Made by a program: the position numbers and the translations under genes. From Eublepharis macularius (taxonomy: Eukaryota; Chordata; Lepidosauria; Squamata; Eublepharidae): DNA of 64,000 nucleotides. The stretch is taken from NCBI RefSeq assembly GCF_028583425.1, contig NC_072793.1, forward strand, positions 101,045,689 through 101,109,688, given 5' to 3'. The notes under the pieces were generated by a model. It saw only the letters and a list, made by a program, of their open reading frames with translations, was not told the DNA's origin and searched no databases. Positions 10,803 through 23,000 of this stretch are shown piece after piece (the first letter of the stretch is position 1; each line of letters opens with the position of its first letter).

Positions 10803-10975
10803 AGTAAGAACATAAGGTGAGCCCTTCTTGATCAAAGTAAAAGCCATCTAGTCCATCATGCTGTTTCCCACAGCCACCGGACAAATGGCCCTGGGTGGCC
10901 CACAATCAAGGCACGAAGATGATAGCTGTCTGCTACTGCTGGTCCCCAACAAATAATATTCAGCCACATTCTGCC
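10803..10975 (-). mobile_element. Old 5'-truncated CR1 3' end
   Basis: The order 'agaacataaggtgagccc', 'catctagtccatcatgctg', 'tttcccacagccaccgg' is the diverged CR1 3' terminus in antisense. Compare the young copy at 3941-4030. Confidence 0.65.
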
Positions 10976-11273
10976 TCGAAACATGAAGTTTCCATTTCAC
11001 CACTATGGAACAGAAGCAGACCTAGTTGATCATAGAATGACATATGCTGCTCTGCTAGAGAAAGCAAGTGGGGCCAGGAAGAAAAAAATAACTAGAAGAC
11101 CTGAGCATGAGGTCTAGTATCACCAGTAAGGAGTGATAGAGGATTGTTGGAAAACTGAAGAAAGAACACATAGTTTGACCAGCAAGGTGATGTCCACGTT
11201 CTGTTATGATTGTGCAGCAGCTTGGACCAAATACCCAGGAAGGCTTCCTAAGTCACCAAATTGCCAAGAAAGT

Positions 11274-11466
11274 AGACTTGACAACCTCCTGGTAGGGCCT
11301 GGAGATCTCCCAGAAATACAACTCATCTCCAGACTACAGAGATCAGTTCCCCTGGAAAAAAATGACAGCTTTGGAGGATGGACTCTATGACATTATACCC
11401 AGTTGAAGTCCCTTACTTCCCCAAACCTCCAAGAACTTCTGGAGCTGGAGTTGGCAACCCTACTGG
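11274..11466. repeat. Miniature repeat with inverted 'ccaac...ctcc' ends, copy 1
   Basis: Diagnostic blocks are 'ctggagatctcccagaaata', 'tctccagactacagagatca' and 'gacagctttggagg', ending 'ggagttggcaaccctac'. The outer ends are imperfect inverted repeats of 'ttg(c)caac...ccag'. The same block order is seen at 13289. Confidence 0.6.
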
Positions 11467-12101
11467 GATGTATAAAGGAGATGGAGACCTCTGGTAAATG
11501 GAAGTCAATTTGGAGTGAGAACGCCTGATGGAACAGACAACAAAGGCAAATGGAGAGAGATGACTTTAGTACACGATAAGATGTAATAAGATATATGGGC
11601 AACATACACCCAGGTCAAGTTAACTTCGTTTCTCTGCATTTCTATAGAGCTAGTTTTTAATCTGTGTAAGAGATGAGAACCTTGTTCAAGACGTTGGATA
11701 TGGGCTGCAGACAGAAAGGACCCCCCCGCACCCCATGTCTTTGTGCAGGTCAGGGGATGAGGTCTGCTGGTGCTTGCCATTTACACTGAAGTTTGGTAAG
11801 ACTTCAGTGCCCTGCTTCTTTGCCCTTGGAAATGGCAAGTAAGTTTTTTTGGTTCCAGTTCCTAAAACAGGAAGTGTATCCTTGACTCCAACAAATTCTG
11901 GATATCTGAAGAAAGACAAAAACTATTATAGAACCTGTGTAATTAATTAGCTCAGTGATCTTGCAGAGAGAGACACTCATATCTCTGACAACTGAACCTT
12001 TCTTTACAAATGTGTAGCCTGCTGTAAGCTGCTCCACTGTGGCAGAATTTTTTTTTAAAAATCTTCTGCTTTCCATGCACAGGCAGCACACTGCTAGTTT
12101 C

Positions 12102-12107
12102 AATAAA
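12102..12107 (+). terminator. Candidate poly(A) signal (GRM2 3'UTR)
   Basis: AATAAA followed within 30 bp by a T/GT-rich tract. This is the first canonical signal after the GRM2 stop. Confidence 0.35.
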
Positions 12108-13288
12108 AGGCACCTGTCTTGCCTCTCTGTTTCTCCTCCACTCTGTCCCACTGCAGAAGCAGGGCTATCTTTGAGGCCTAGTGCCACATATCCATGCATG
12201 TGTAGAAGAGCTATACTGACTAGCCAGTGCTTAGCATGACCCTGCTGTATATTGTTTCTGTGCTCCAAGCAACTGGGGTCCAATTACCTCATTCCTATTA
12301 GGATGTATGAGGTTTTCCTCAAACTGTGAACAGGGTCTAGTTCTTTAATTACAATGCAGAGAGGCTGAGAGAGGGCGAGAGAGACAAACGTTTGCAGGCT
12401 GCAATGGGAGGATTTTTCTCACTAAGTGATTATATTTATCAATACTATTCATACAGTACATGTATCAAAGCTCCTGAATTATTCTGGGTGTGCTATTCCA
12501 TGGAGACCCACCAGGATTTTTCAGAACAAGGAGAAGGTATCATAGATGCTGGAGGACCAGTAGAAACCTTCAGACCTAAAAGCTGAAAATGGTGCTGAAC
12601 ATTTTGGTACAAACTCACATTATCCATTGCAGTAATAATGCTGCCCCCAGCTACTGTCTGGCATAAGCAACTACAGTAAGCTTTGCAGCCTACATTCAGA
12701 CTTCCCTAAACCTTATTGCTGTCAATCAAATTAACTTCTGTTTATTTGAAACAATGTGGGGATGACACAAGACTTCCAATGGTAACAGTCCCCAGAAGAT
12801 TGTCTTGAGGGAAACAGCAGGCAGCAACAAACGATACTCTGGTTTGAATAAGATAACCAAACAAGAAAGGTTTTCTTCAGCTGACCATAGTCAACAAGAA
12901 GCACAACCCAGCTACGGGGTGGAGGTTGAGTGCTCACACACACACAAACCTTGCAATAGAATATTTTCTCCACTATATTGTTAGCATGGAAAATAATCCT
13001 GTGTGTGCCCATTCTCAGGAACACAAGGCTATAGAGTGTACAAAAGTGTGGCGAATTTCTTTTCAAGATTGGCTGTAGATTTTTGAGGATTCTTGGACTC
13101 CTTGGCCTAGAAAAGCCCCATAAATATATCAGGGTAGGAAAGCAGAGGCTTGGCCAGTGAGCATGGTCCCAGCGCTCCCTGCATCATCACAGGGAAGTCT
13201 GCGTAGCATTCTTACCGTTCCAAGGACTTCATAAGATCGGAGGCAATACTTACCAGTACTTTTCTGGTCTGGCCTTGTGCTGCGTGTA

Positions 13289-13475
13289 GAGTTACCAACC
13301 TCCAGGTGGTCGGTGGTATTCTCACAGAATTACAATTGATCTCCAGACTACAGAATCCAGTTGTTCTGGACAAAATGGCAGCTTTGGAGGGTAGCCTCTG
13401 TGATGGCACATCCCTTATGAGCTCCTTGCTCTCCCCAAGTTCTGCCCCCAAATCTCCAGGATTTTCCTGGTCGAG
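13289..13475. repeat. Miniature repeat with inverted ends, copy 2
   Basis: Contains 'ttaccaacctccaggtgg', 'tctccagactacagaatcc', 'atggcagctttggaggg' and 'cccccaaatctccagga'. It is the same family as 11274-11466 and is diverged. Confidence 0.6.
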
Positions 13476-16284
13476 TGGACTCCCTTAATAGTTGCAGAGG
13501 CCTGACCTATTAATTCCCCTCAACCCCTTGCACTAGCATAGGTCCCCTTATTTTACTACGTCCAAAGTTTAAAGAAGCCCAGAGTATGGAATATCAGATA
13601 TTCTGTTAAAGTTAGAAATAGCTGTGCCTGAGTTTGCTGGAGGACTGAGGAGCTCAGAGAAGAATGCAGATGGGACTATTTTTAACCAAGCTTTTTCATA
13701 CTATGGATGCTTTTGTTAAACATCTCTGTTTAATTCCGATGCTTGACAATCACTTGCAAGGAACCTTCTCTTTGTGAATGGTGTAACACCTGTGTCCTAG
13801 CCGATAAGAATAATAATAAACCTCCCATGTACGTCTCATAGAAATAGGGACAGCATGATTGCTATTACAGTTACTCTTAAGATATCAAATATGTTCAAGA
13901 GAAAAAAGCACAGCACACAGGGTTATGAAAGAGAATACTTCAAGGCCTTAGTTATTCATGACAAAAGAAAGATAAAACCAGTGTCAGAAGCACAATTTTA
14001 TTTCTATAAAGCAATTCAGTAATAAAATAATTCTGTATAGTTTTGTTTATGTAGCTTCTAAAACCATTCAAAGCACGAAGCTTAGGGAACAATATTATTT
14101 CCAGTGTCCAGGCAGCCACCTCTTACCTCTGAATGAATAATTCTCCTCCCCAGTCCTGGAGAGGGAAGGTGGAGCTACCTCACAACCCCCGGGGAGACTA
14201 ATTAATGTCTCAAGAGGCTGGGGGTTTTTGGAGGGAGGGGTCCCAGTTTGTGAAACTATGAAGTATTGCAAAACTGACTCAAAGGTGGATCCATCTTGCT
14301 CACCTCTTAAAGGCTGTTGCCTGCCTGATCTTCCTGTATTAAATGGTGACTTGGGTGTGTCTAAAAAGTGTTTGCAAATTGCAGTATTTCCTATGTAACC
14401 ATGTAAATGTTTGAAACCATGTATTATAATGCATTATAGTAGAGGGGTTTTTTTGGGTTTGAAGGCAAGATTCAATGAATACCATTAAAATGCTGTGTCA
14501 GTGCCACTTCTTTCTTTTTTAGGTTGTACTAGATTCCTAACACAAGTTCGTGATCATTTGAGGCATCTACAGTATAATATGCATCTGCCTAACCTGCACC
14601 ATCCATACTGAAAATGTGCGTGAGATTGTGCATGTGCCTCCTGCCAGGGCACTGTAAATAGCAGTGTGCTGAAAACAATGTTTCCTTACCCTGAAACAGA
14701 TAAATGCAGCCACAATACCCCAAAGAAAGACTGAAAACAGGATGTACACTCAGGCATCATCAATAGGCCCAATGTATCCATCACAGGATGAAATTTCAGT
14801 TTTGAAACATTCAAATTAATAGCATCTAGCCTGTTGTAGTGAACTAAATATCATTCAAACACAAATGGCTGTATTGCTATATCCTGGGGCATTACCTTGC
14901 AAATCAAGGTGCTTATACCTGTTTCTGAACCTCTGATCTGGTACCTAATACCTTTTTGGTCCCTTCTTGCTATCTTGAAGTACAGAAATTCATTTTCACT
15001 TAAAGGTCTTTACTGCCTTCTCATATGTATATTAATGCTGCATTAAGGGGTGTTAGACAGAAGAGGCCTGTAATACTGTCAACAAACTACTGATTAGGGA
15101 CAGTCTTTTCAGTGATTCAAGAAGAGTATCATCAGCAAGCTTGCCAGTATCACTTATCTTGAGAACATTTGCTATAGGCATTCAGTAATATTTATGCTAC
15201 CATAAAACATAGTTGTTGGACCAGGGGGGAAAATCTAACTCCAGAGCCTTTAATAATAGCCTACCACACATTTTTTTCTGATGCATTTCCCACTCTTTGA
15301 GCCAGGAAAATTTTCATCATCTAGTTTTACAGCCTTACAGGGCCAGTAAACCTGAGTTCTAAGTCCAGTCCTTAACATAGCCAATCCAGCTCTTTTGACT
15401 ATTTGCTATAGAACTGATGTGAATGCCTAACATGAGATATAAGGAAGGATTACAGCTGATGTCCCCTGATGGCACAACGTGATCCAGCTCAGCTAGGTTG
15501 CAATCTACAGGAGGCAATTATTTAGCCTGTGTTTTTAAGAAACAGCACATGATAAAAACAGATTTTTCTGTACACAATTACAGCTGTTCTACCTCCAAAA
15601 TGAACATTCCAGAGGATAGCCACTGGACTCTTCCTTCTACATTTTCTGTTTCCAGTCCTCCAAGAAACCCTGGGAAAAGGGAAAACTTGCCAACATATTT
15701 CTAGACAACTAAGATCTGAGAGCAGGGTGGGGCATAGCGCACTGTGGAATTTTTATTTTTTGTATTAGTACATTAGTAGGAATGTACTTCAAAAGATGAA
15801 TTATAGCACTAACACAACAAAAGATCTGAAGAGCATCAGAGTACTCTTGTAGTTCCTCATAGGAAAAAGTGTATGGGGGGCAGAAAAGTTCTTATTTCAT
15901 TTTTGTGAGCACACTTGTGCCAGACTAAGCTCTTAGACTGCCTGTCACTCTTTGTGTAAAAATGGCTGGGTTACCATTCAGGGTTTATTTGCTCTCGTAA
16001 TGGCATCATTGCCAGCAACCTTAAGAAAGATATTTTGGGACCAAATGACAGAAAGGAAAATGTAACTATGTTATCTTTTGGTATTTTTAAAATTTATGAA
16101 GTATTTACAGAAGTGGAGCGGGGGGGGGGGGGGCGGGGAGAGACAATGCTGCTATTCAAAATAATGGCTCCAAACAGAATGTGAACTTTATTTGAACTAA
16201 AAAGTATTATTGTGATACATGTTATTTTAAAAAGGTGATTTTTTTTCCTGTGAACAAGTTTGTGATTTTTTTGTAATTTATGTA

Positions 16285-16290
16285 AATAAA
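16285..16290 (+). terminator. Candidate distal poly(A) signal (GRM2 3'UTR)
   Basis: AATAAA lies in an AT-rich context with a T-rich and then GT-rich stretch just downstream. Assignment to GRM2 is by position and strand only. Confidence 0.35.
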
Positions 16291-17429
16291 GTGCTTTTTA
16301 TTATGTGAGTTGTTACAGTGTCAAAATCACCTCACTTGGAGAGATTGTAAAAGAAGCACAGCAGAGCCTCAGTCTCAATCTCAGATCAGGCCTCCGTCTC
16401 CACAGAAGCCCAGTTGTGAACCCAGCACTCAGGTTCTAGCTAAGCATCCACAGAATGGTAGTCCTGCCACCTAAGAGCTCTTTTTTGTGCTATTGATCGT
16501 AAGTGAAAAGTATTATGCAGAAGCAGGTTTTAGTTTTAGAGGCTGCTCTGCACCCCCACATAGAGAGTACTATATTTTGAATGCCTGTGCAGATGCTGCC
16601 ATTGCATGCATTATATTTCAAAAGGAAGCAGATATACCCTACTTTGCCCTACAGGAGCGAAGACATTTGTAAGGCAACTGGCATCAGCTCTCAATCGATG
16701 AGGAGTCAGATCCCTTCCTAGGAGCTAATCACCTGGCTTCTTTCAGGCTGCTTTTAAGTCTCCCTGTAAGGCTTGCTCCCTCACAGCACAACGGCCGCTT
16801 GGTAGAAGACTGGTTATATAACCCAGTGGGTCTAAGCCTAACAACTGCCAGCGGAAGGCCCTGACTCAGAATTTCCCCTTTCCTCAGCAGTTGCATTTGA
16901 ACCCCCATAATGGGTACGTTTTGCCTAGATAGGTCCTATGACTCCAGGTATCACCACTGCAAGGGTCAAGGACTGCAGCGGAAGGAGAAAATTTGCAGAG
17001 TTTGCTCAAACAATTGAGATTGTTTGAAACAAAGAGATTGAAACTATAAGTGAAAACTCTACAAAAAGGTATGTCAAAACAAACTTAAGACTGGACACTT
17101 TTAAGACCCTAGTCAGAGGCCAATGAAAGTAGCATGAACAATGGGGGAAATGCAGTGAAAATACGGACTAACGCCAAGGTTTAATCTCTGGTTAAAATAT
17201 TCTGGATAGAAGGTCTTGTCCAAGAACTTGCTGTTGCGAGTTAGGATAGAACTGGAGGATATGTTCTGACCTCTAAAATTAGAACTGAGTAAACGTGAAA
17301 GTAGTCTTCGAGATGGTGGATAGCACAAAGCAGCAACATAGGTTCCACATGACAGATTTCTCTGCAGTTACCCTGCTCTAATCCTTCCGCAGCTGCCGCC
17401 CTCCCTCTTCCCTCAGAGCTTTTTTTTAA

Positions 17430-17571
17430 AAATCAGCAATTGAATGCCATTTTATCAGTATAACATTGTAACAATGTATATACCAGCTATAGTGTTAGAG
17501 ACTTATTTTAAGAAGTGAAAGCTGGGAATTCAGAGAACCTGGTGCACACATTGTTACATTCAATTGCTGAT
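17430..17571. repeat. 142-bp segment with perfect 15-bp terminal inverted repeats
   Basis: The ends are 'atcagcaattgaatg' (17430-17444) and its exact reverse complement (17557-17571). A second inner pair is built from 'cattgtaacaatg' and 'cattgttacatt'. It looks like a miniature inverted-repeat element of unknown family. Confidence 0.55.
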
Positions 17572-18494
17572 CTTAAACAAGACACACCCACTCCCATGGC
17601 AGGGAGGAAATAGCCACCACAGGGCCAGGGGAAATGGTTGCCATATGGATGGGAAAATCCAAACTTTTTCACCCACATGGCATTCATGCAGCCTTTACTA
17701 TGATTTTTCCCAAACTTTGCAGCACTGCAGGTTTGAGAACGTTCAGAGAAGGGAAACCTTGGAAGGTATTTGAATGCATCATGGTGCTGTTGGGAAGTTA
17801 GGGGACAAACTGCTTCCCAACAGTATCAAACTCAGGACAAACAGCCTTTTTGGAATCAGCTGTTAATACAATATTGTCTAACCCATCCTCAATAGTTGAA
17901 TGACTAAACCAGAAACCACTAGCAGCCATTCACAAGAACAGCCTCTTGTAATGACTGTATGTGACAGACTGAAGGGAGGGAATCAGGGAAAGTGGAATTA
18001 TTATACCACCTGCTATAGTAGAGTTTTACACCAGGGTCAAAAGGCCCCATTTTATTGCTGCCTTCATGCTGGAGCCAGAGGGGTAGAAATGTTGGTCTGC
18101 TCTAGCAAGAACATGTAGCCCTGTGCCATTTGAGAAATCAATGATTTTATTGTGGCCTAAGGGCAGGAAAACTAAGTGGCAAGCCAGTAGGAGAACATGT
18201 TCATCTCCTGGTACGTACTGCAGCTGACCTTGAAGTCACCTTCCTTCTACAAAAAGATTTCCAAGGGGTGTTCCTGTATAAAGTCTCTTAGGAAATCTAA
18301 TGGTAGTCATTTCAGAATAAGGGATTAGAAGGGGGTATCTTACTCATGGTAGAAAATAATTCTCTGTAGATGTTAAATTAGCATTGCACAAAAGAAATGA
18401 CTGGTGTAGGGCCATGACATGCTCCTATGAGAAAAAAGTTTTTACCACCTTACAGAATTGTAGGCTGACAAGGTAGGAAAATCGGAATTTTGCT

Positions 18495-18600
18495 ACTTAT
18501 TTATTTATTCAATTTTTATACCGCTTCTCTTCAGTTAAGATCTCAAAGTGGTTCACAACAATTACAATGGTTAAAAACAATACAAAAATATTGGGCAACA
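18495..18600 (-). repeat. LINE/SINE 3' tail fragment
   Basis: 'ttatttatttattcaatttt', 'ataccgcttctcttcagtta' and 'caaagtggttcacaacaat' form the antisense 3' end of the L2/CR1-tailed squamate repeats that are also present at 32090 and 58430. Confidence 0.5.
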
Positions 18601-18961
18601 GACTCGAATATTGTAAGCAAGCATCTCACCTGGACTTGTCAAAATGGGCATGAAGAAAGGGATAAGAAATGTAACAGGATATACTAACTTCCTTTTCGAC
18701 CAGTCACTCACTGGATCCCAAAAAGGTTACTAAAATGCCAAGCTATTAAGCATGGCCAATAGAGGAAACTAGGCCATCAGATTATAGGATCGACTGACAG
18801 CCCTTCTTTGGCCCAGATACTCTATTTCTGAAACTAAACAGATCTGGGCCCAACTAGTACTAGGTTGGGAAACTGCCTGGGAATCCCAGGTACTCCTTGA
18901 ACTGGAGAAGAAGAAAACTTTTCAAGGGCCCTTCTGAACATCACAATCCCATAGAACAGAT

Positions 18962-19440
18962 GTCCTCCACATGACACCGGTGGCTGCCATGTTGACTGCT
19001 GATGCCGTTACTGCCCCCACCATGTGTTTTTAGAAAGTGGGTGGGGCCAGGCGGGGTTTGTGCTCAGCCAGTCTTCTGATTGGCCAAGGGAGATCCAATT
19101 GATTGTGCAGATTCAAAAACCATTGCTTTGACAGCAGCAGACACCAAAGCACAAGGAGTTTCACTGTGCAACTGAAGGTAAGCCGTGCATATGCAAGAAA
19201 ATACTTTAAAAATTATACGTTCCTTTAAAAAGGTATCCTGTTAAGAAGACCCTCTGCCTGAAATGTTTACGAGTTTACTATTAGTTAGTCATAACCTGAT
19301 GTTTTGTGGTTGACTCCGCCTTCTATGGCTCTGCCTTCTGTGGCAGCCATTTTGTGATCACAGCCACCACCCTGTGTCAGAATTCCAAAGGTTCCTGCAG
19401 GTTCAAAAAGTTTGGGGGCCTCTTTTGCTGGAAAAGAGAC
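18962..19440 (-). mobile_element. Non-autonomous hAT-like element, old copy
   Basis: On the minus strand it starts 'gcccccaaactttttgaacc', continues 'tttggaattctgacacaggg' and 'aaaatggctgcc', and at its other end has 'ccaccatgtgtttttagaaa'. The opening blocks match the copy at 57029-57450, whose ends are clearer. Its own terminal repeats are badly worn. Confidence 0.6.
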
Positions 19441-19538
19441 CTGCACCAAGAACAGAGCAAAAATGGGGAGGGGGGAGAGATGGTGCAGTGGAAAAGTCAT
19501 TTTGCTGATGCTTTGTTTAGGGGTTATGTATAACATAT

Positions 19539-19620
19539 CAGGCAACTACCACAGCAACAGTTTTTCAGAGTGAAGAGTCTGCTTCACTATCTGAAAAACT
19601 GTTGCTGTGGGAATTGCCTG
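19539..19620. repeat. 82-bp near-perfect hairpin
   Basis: A left arm beginning 'caggcaactaccacagcaac' and a right arm ending 'ccacagcaacag' (inverted) ... 'ttgcctg' pair over about 37 bp with two mismatches and a 2-nt gap, around a 6-nt loop. It lies just beyond the RRP9 3' end. Confidence 0.75.
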
Positions 19621-19755
19621 ATACAGATCTCCCTGAAGAAGAATCAGCAAAATGCATAGCAATGACATAGCTGAAATAAAACAACTCCTTTATCTACTGC
19701 ACTGTCATTTTTTTGTCCTTTGCTCCAACCCTGCCATAGAACATCATGGGTATTC

Positions 19756-19761
19756 TTTATT
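19756..19761 (-). terminator. RRP9: Candidate RRP9 poly(A) signal
   Basis: AATAAA on the minus strand, 155 bp after the RRP9 stop codon. This gives a short 3'UTR, typical for housekeeping genes. Confidence 0.5.
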
Positions 19762-19915
19762 TCAGAAAGCACAGCTCCCCTGTTTTTGAGATTCTAATCA
19801 ACAACATTTGAGAGGATAATAAAGAGACTGCCACTACTATTTTACAAAAACAAAAAAGATATGTTTAATATACAGATTAATTTAAGAGCATCCTTCAAAG
19901 GAAATGGAAAGAACA

Positions 19916-20021
19916 TTAGGAACCTTCAGCAGGTATCTCTATGTTGCTTGCTACTGTCTTCTTTAGTGGGATAATGCATATGCTATTCTTGGCCTCTTTG
20001 ATTCTCCACCAACGACCCAAT
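19916..20021 (-). CDS. RRP9: RRP9 coding exon 15
   Basis: Encodes the end of WD repeat 7 and the tail (LGRWWRIKEAKNS, CIIPLKK ... AEGS), with stop TAA at 19918-19916. Confidence 0.95.
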
Positions 20022-23000
20022 CTGTAAAAACAAAAAACAAAAACCCAGACAGAGATGCTAAAAGCCACTGGAATTAAGTCACTCAATGCGTTTTTGGCTC
20101 ATTACATGTCTTTACAAATAATTCATAGCTTCAACACACAGCAAGAGGTTGTTTCCAATATAGATTGGTAAAATGAAGAGAACAATGGATTTACAGGCCA
20201 CAATGCAACAGTAAAAAAACAGCTACACTGAGGATCCTTTGTTCCTAACATGTTTTCTTCAGCTACCAAAAAAGGAAAACAATTTCCTTCAAAGCAGAAG
20301 ACTTTAAATTGTCTTCTGCTCTACATGCCCTATCCTCATGCTATTCCTTGTTTTTCAGCATGCCCCTCTGTTCCTCCCTCCAAAAGCCCAAAAACATTAA
20401 GAAGGCAATTCTTTAAGAAGAGTTACACCCGTCTAAGTGCACTGAAATCAATGGTTTAAAGGGTGTAATTGTTCAGGGTTATACAGTCAAACAGGACAAC
20501 AGCAGTTTCTGATGTACAGTAAACTTTTCCAAAAATATAAACAAACATTTTCCATAATCAGTCAAGTCTACTGTGCTAAACATGGGATAATCTTTATATA
20601 GCTGGGAGAAGAGGGTCTCTTTAACAGAATTTATGGACATATGCATACTAGGAATTACTTTGTCTGGAATTCTCCCATGAGAATGCTAATAATTCTGTAA
20701 AGATCATAATACTCTCACCAAACCAAAGACAGATTCAATCTAGGTTTAAAGTTGGTAAGGATGGAATACCTGTGCTCTTGTCCTATTCCAGCAACTAGAA
20801 AATGTCCAGTGTTTGAGAATTTCAAACTATTAACAAAGCCAACCTGAAAGAGAGCAAAAAATACACCAAGTTAAGCACTAGAAGTTGGCCAGTAATTTAG
20901 CTGCCAAAAATGATACTACTGGAGTCCTTAGACATCTGTATCCCTCCCCTTTGTCACTCCTACAGCTGCAAAAGGCAGACAAAGCATGGTGTCAGCTGGA
21001 CCAGTCACATCTTGCATCTCATCCCAGTTCCAGGTGTGCAAGTGATCCAACTGCTGCCTGGGTTTAAGGAGCATCAGAAATAACCCAGAAGTGCTCTATG
21101 TATTCCAGGTTCCTGCAAATTTTGACCCCAAACTAGGCAATTACCTCTACAGTTAACTTTACCCACAATCAACATCTTTTTATCCTGTTCTCCACTTATC
21201 CATTATAGCCAACATTTCTTTCCTCAGAATAGCCAAGCTACTAATTTTCTAGACTTCTCTATTGCTGCAAACTTGGCTACTGTCCCAATACCTATCTTAT
21301 ATTTTAAATTCTGATCGGTCAGCTCTACTCCTAAAGCATCTGTATAAGGACAATATTAAGGCAACAGCATTTCACAAACATAAAAGGTGCCATTTTTATT
21401 GTATAGATTAGAAGTTGTGAAGTGTTGGAAATTTGACAGAGGGACTGGAATAATAGAGTACATATCTGTAAAAACGAATCAGATTTATTGGTTTACTTAA
21501 CATAGTTTTTTATTAGTTGCTTTTGAGGAAGGAGAATGCAGCTGCACAAAAATACACATTTATATAGTACTTTGTAGCTGTGAGAATGCCAGACTAGCGT
21601 CTGGGAGACCAGGTCTGAACCCTCACTCTACCTTGGAAGCTTGCCGAGTCAGTCACACACTCAGTGTAACCTACTTAAAAGGTGTGTTGTGAGGACAGAA
21701 TGGAGGAAAAAATGATGCAAGCTGCTTTGGGTCCCCACTGAGGAGAAAGGTAATGTATATAAATAAAATTCTTAGAACAACCCTGTAAAGTATTTTGAAA
21801 CTGTTATTTTCATACTACAAATGGACAGCTTGCGGGGGGGGGGGGGTGTCACACTTGCTCAAGACAGAACTCAGGGATAAGGTAAGACCAGAAGAAGAGG
21901 ATTTCTCGGATCAGTCAATACCCGCCACCAGTATTCTTAGCCTTGTGTGTTTTGTGGTTTTAAGACACTCAGTGTGGAACTCTACCTATGAAAAAGACAC
22001 ATCCCCACAAGAAGCTAAGCTCCATCATATGCTTTTCTCACCAGGGGAATATCAAAAAGTGGTTCCAGCTTCCGGAATCCCTCTCCGCACTTCCACAACT
22101 TCACACTGGCACTGTGAGAACCTGATGTGGGGGAAAGTATGTGAGAGCTTGCTTTCATATTCTGGATCCAAACCGATTAAAGAAAGGGAGCTTTATTTCT
22201 AGGTGAGGTGAGTTATTGGTAACCTGTAGTCTATCTGCTAGCTTATGTGAGCAAATAAAAAGTTTATTTCTAGATACAGCCCCACCTGGCTTGGCATATC
22301 TTGTTTATTCCTGTGCTGTGCTTGGACACATCTTTAATAGATGTAAAACGGGCATGTCTGTCAGCTGTTGACTATAACTGTAATTCAAAACTAGAATCTG
22401 GATAATTAGAATAAAGTTAACATTTGGTCATCATACACCTGAAAAAAATCCTTGCCATAATACAGCAATGTTTGCTACTTAAGTTAGCAAGAGCTGCCCA
22501 CAGACATCAGGATATAAACCCTATGGTTTCTTCAAAGCAGCCAGCTACATCATCTACCATTACAAGCTGCAATATCAGAGCAGCTGGTTAGTAGCAGCCA
22601 GAAGGGCAAGAGACTTGAAAATCTGATTCATTTAGTATAACGAAGACCCACATACCACCACCCCATCAGAAGCCAAAGTCCCATGAGGGACTTTTGTGGG
22701 AACAGTAAGAGCATGAGGAAGATAATGCAGACCCTTTGGAGGATATTTGCATCTTAACAAGAATTCTGAAAACACATTACAGACATCAGATTGGATCCAT
22801 ACTTTTTTCCATCAGCTGAACAGAACTTTGCTGGTGCCCCAGCGCACCGACCACCATAAAAGTCTGCACTGCAGAATATGAATCTTGAGAAACAATATGG
22901 GTGGGAGGTCTACAACAAGAAAGGGCAATGGAGGACATTGCCCCCCCTCTTTCGACAGTGGAAGATTTACAGTGCAAGCCTATGCAGAGTTACTCCAGTC

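Larger units (their letters stand above)
10046..16310 (+). other. GRM2: Probable GRM2 3'UTR or downstream flank
   Basis: There is no coding sequence. AATAAA signals occur at 12102-12107, 13815-13820 and 16285-16290. The last has a GU-rich stretch right after it and an AT-rich upstream region, so a long 3'UTR is possible. Old repeats interrupt it (10800, 11274, 13289). Without transcript data the true end cannot be fixed. Confidence 0.35.
13500..18490. other. Non-coding stretch between GRM2 and RRP9
   Basis: Apart from the listed poly(A) signals and the inverted repeat at 17430, I see AT-rich unique-looking sequence and a G homopolymer at about 16118-16132. No exon of an IQCF-type or other gene is recognisable. 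Confidence 0.5.
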
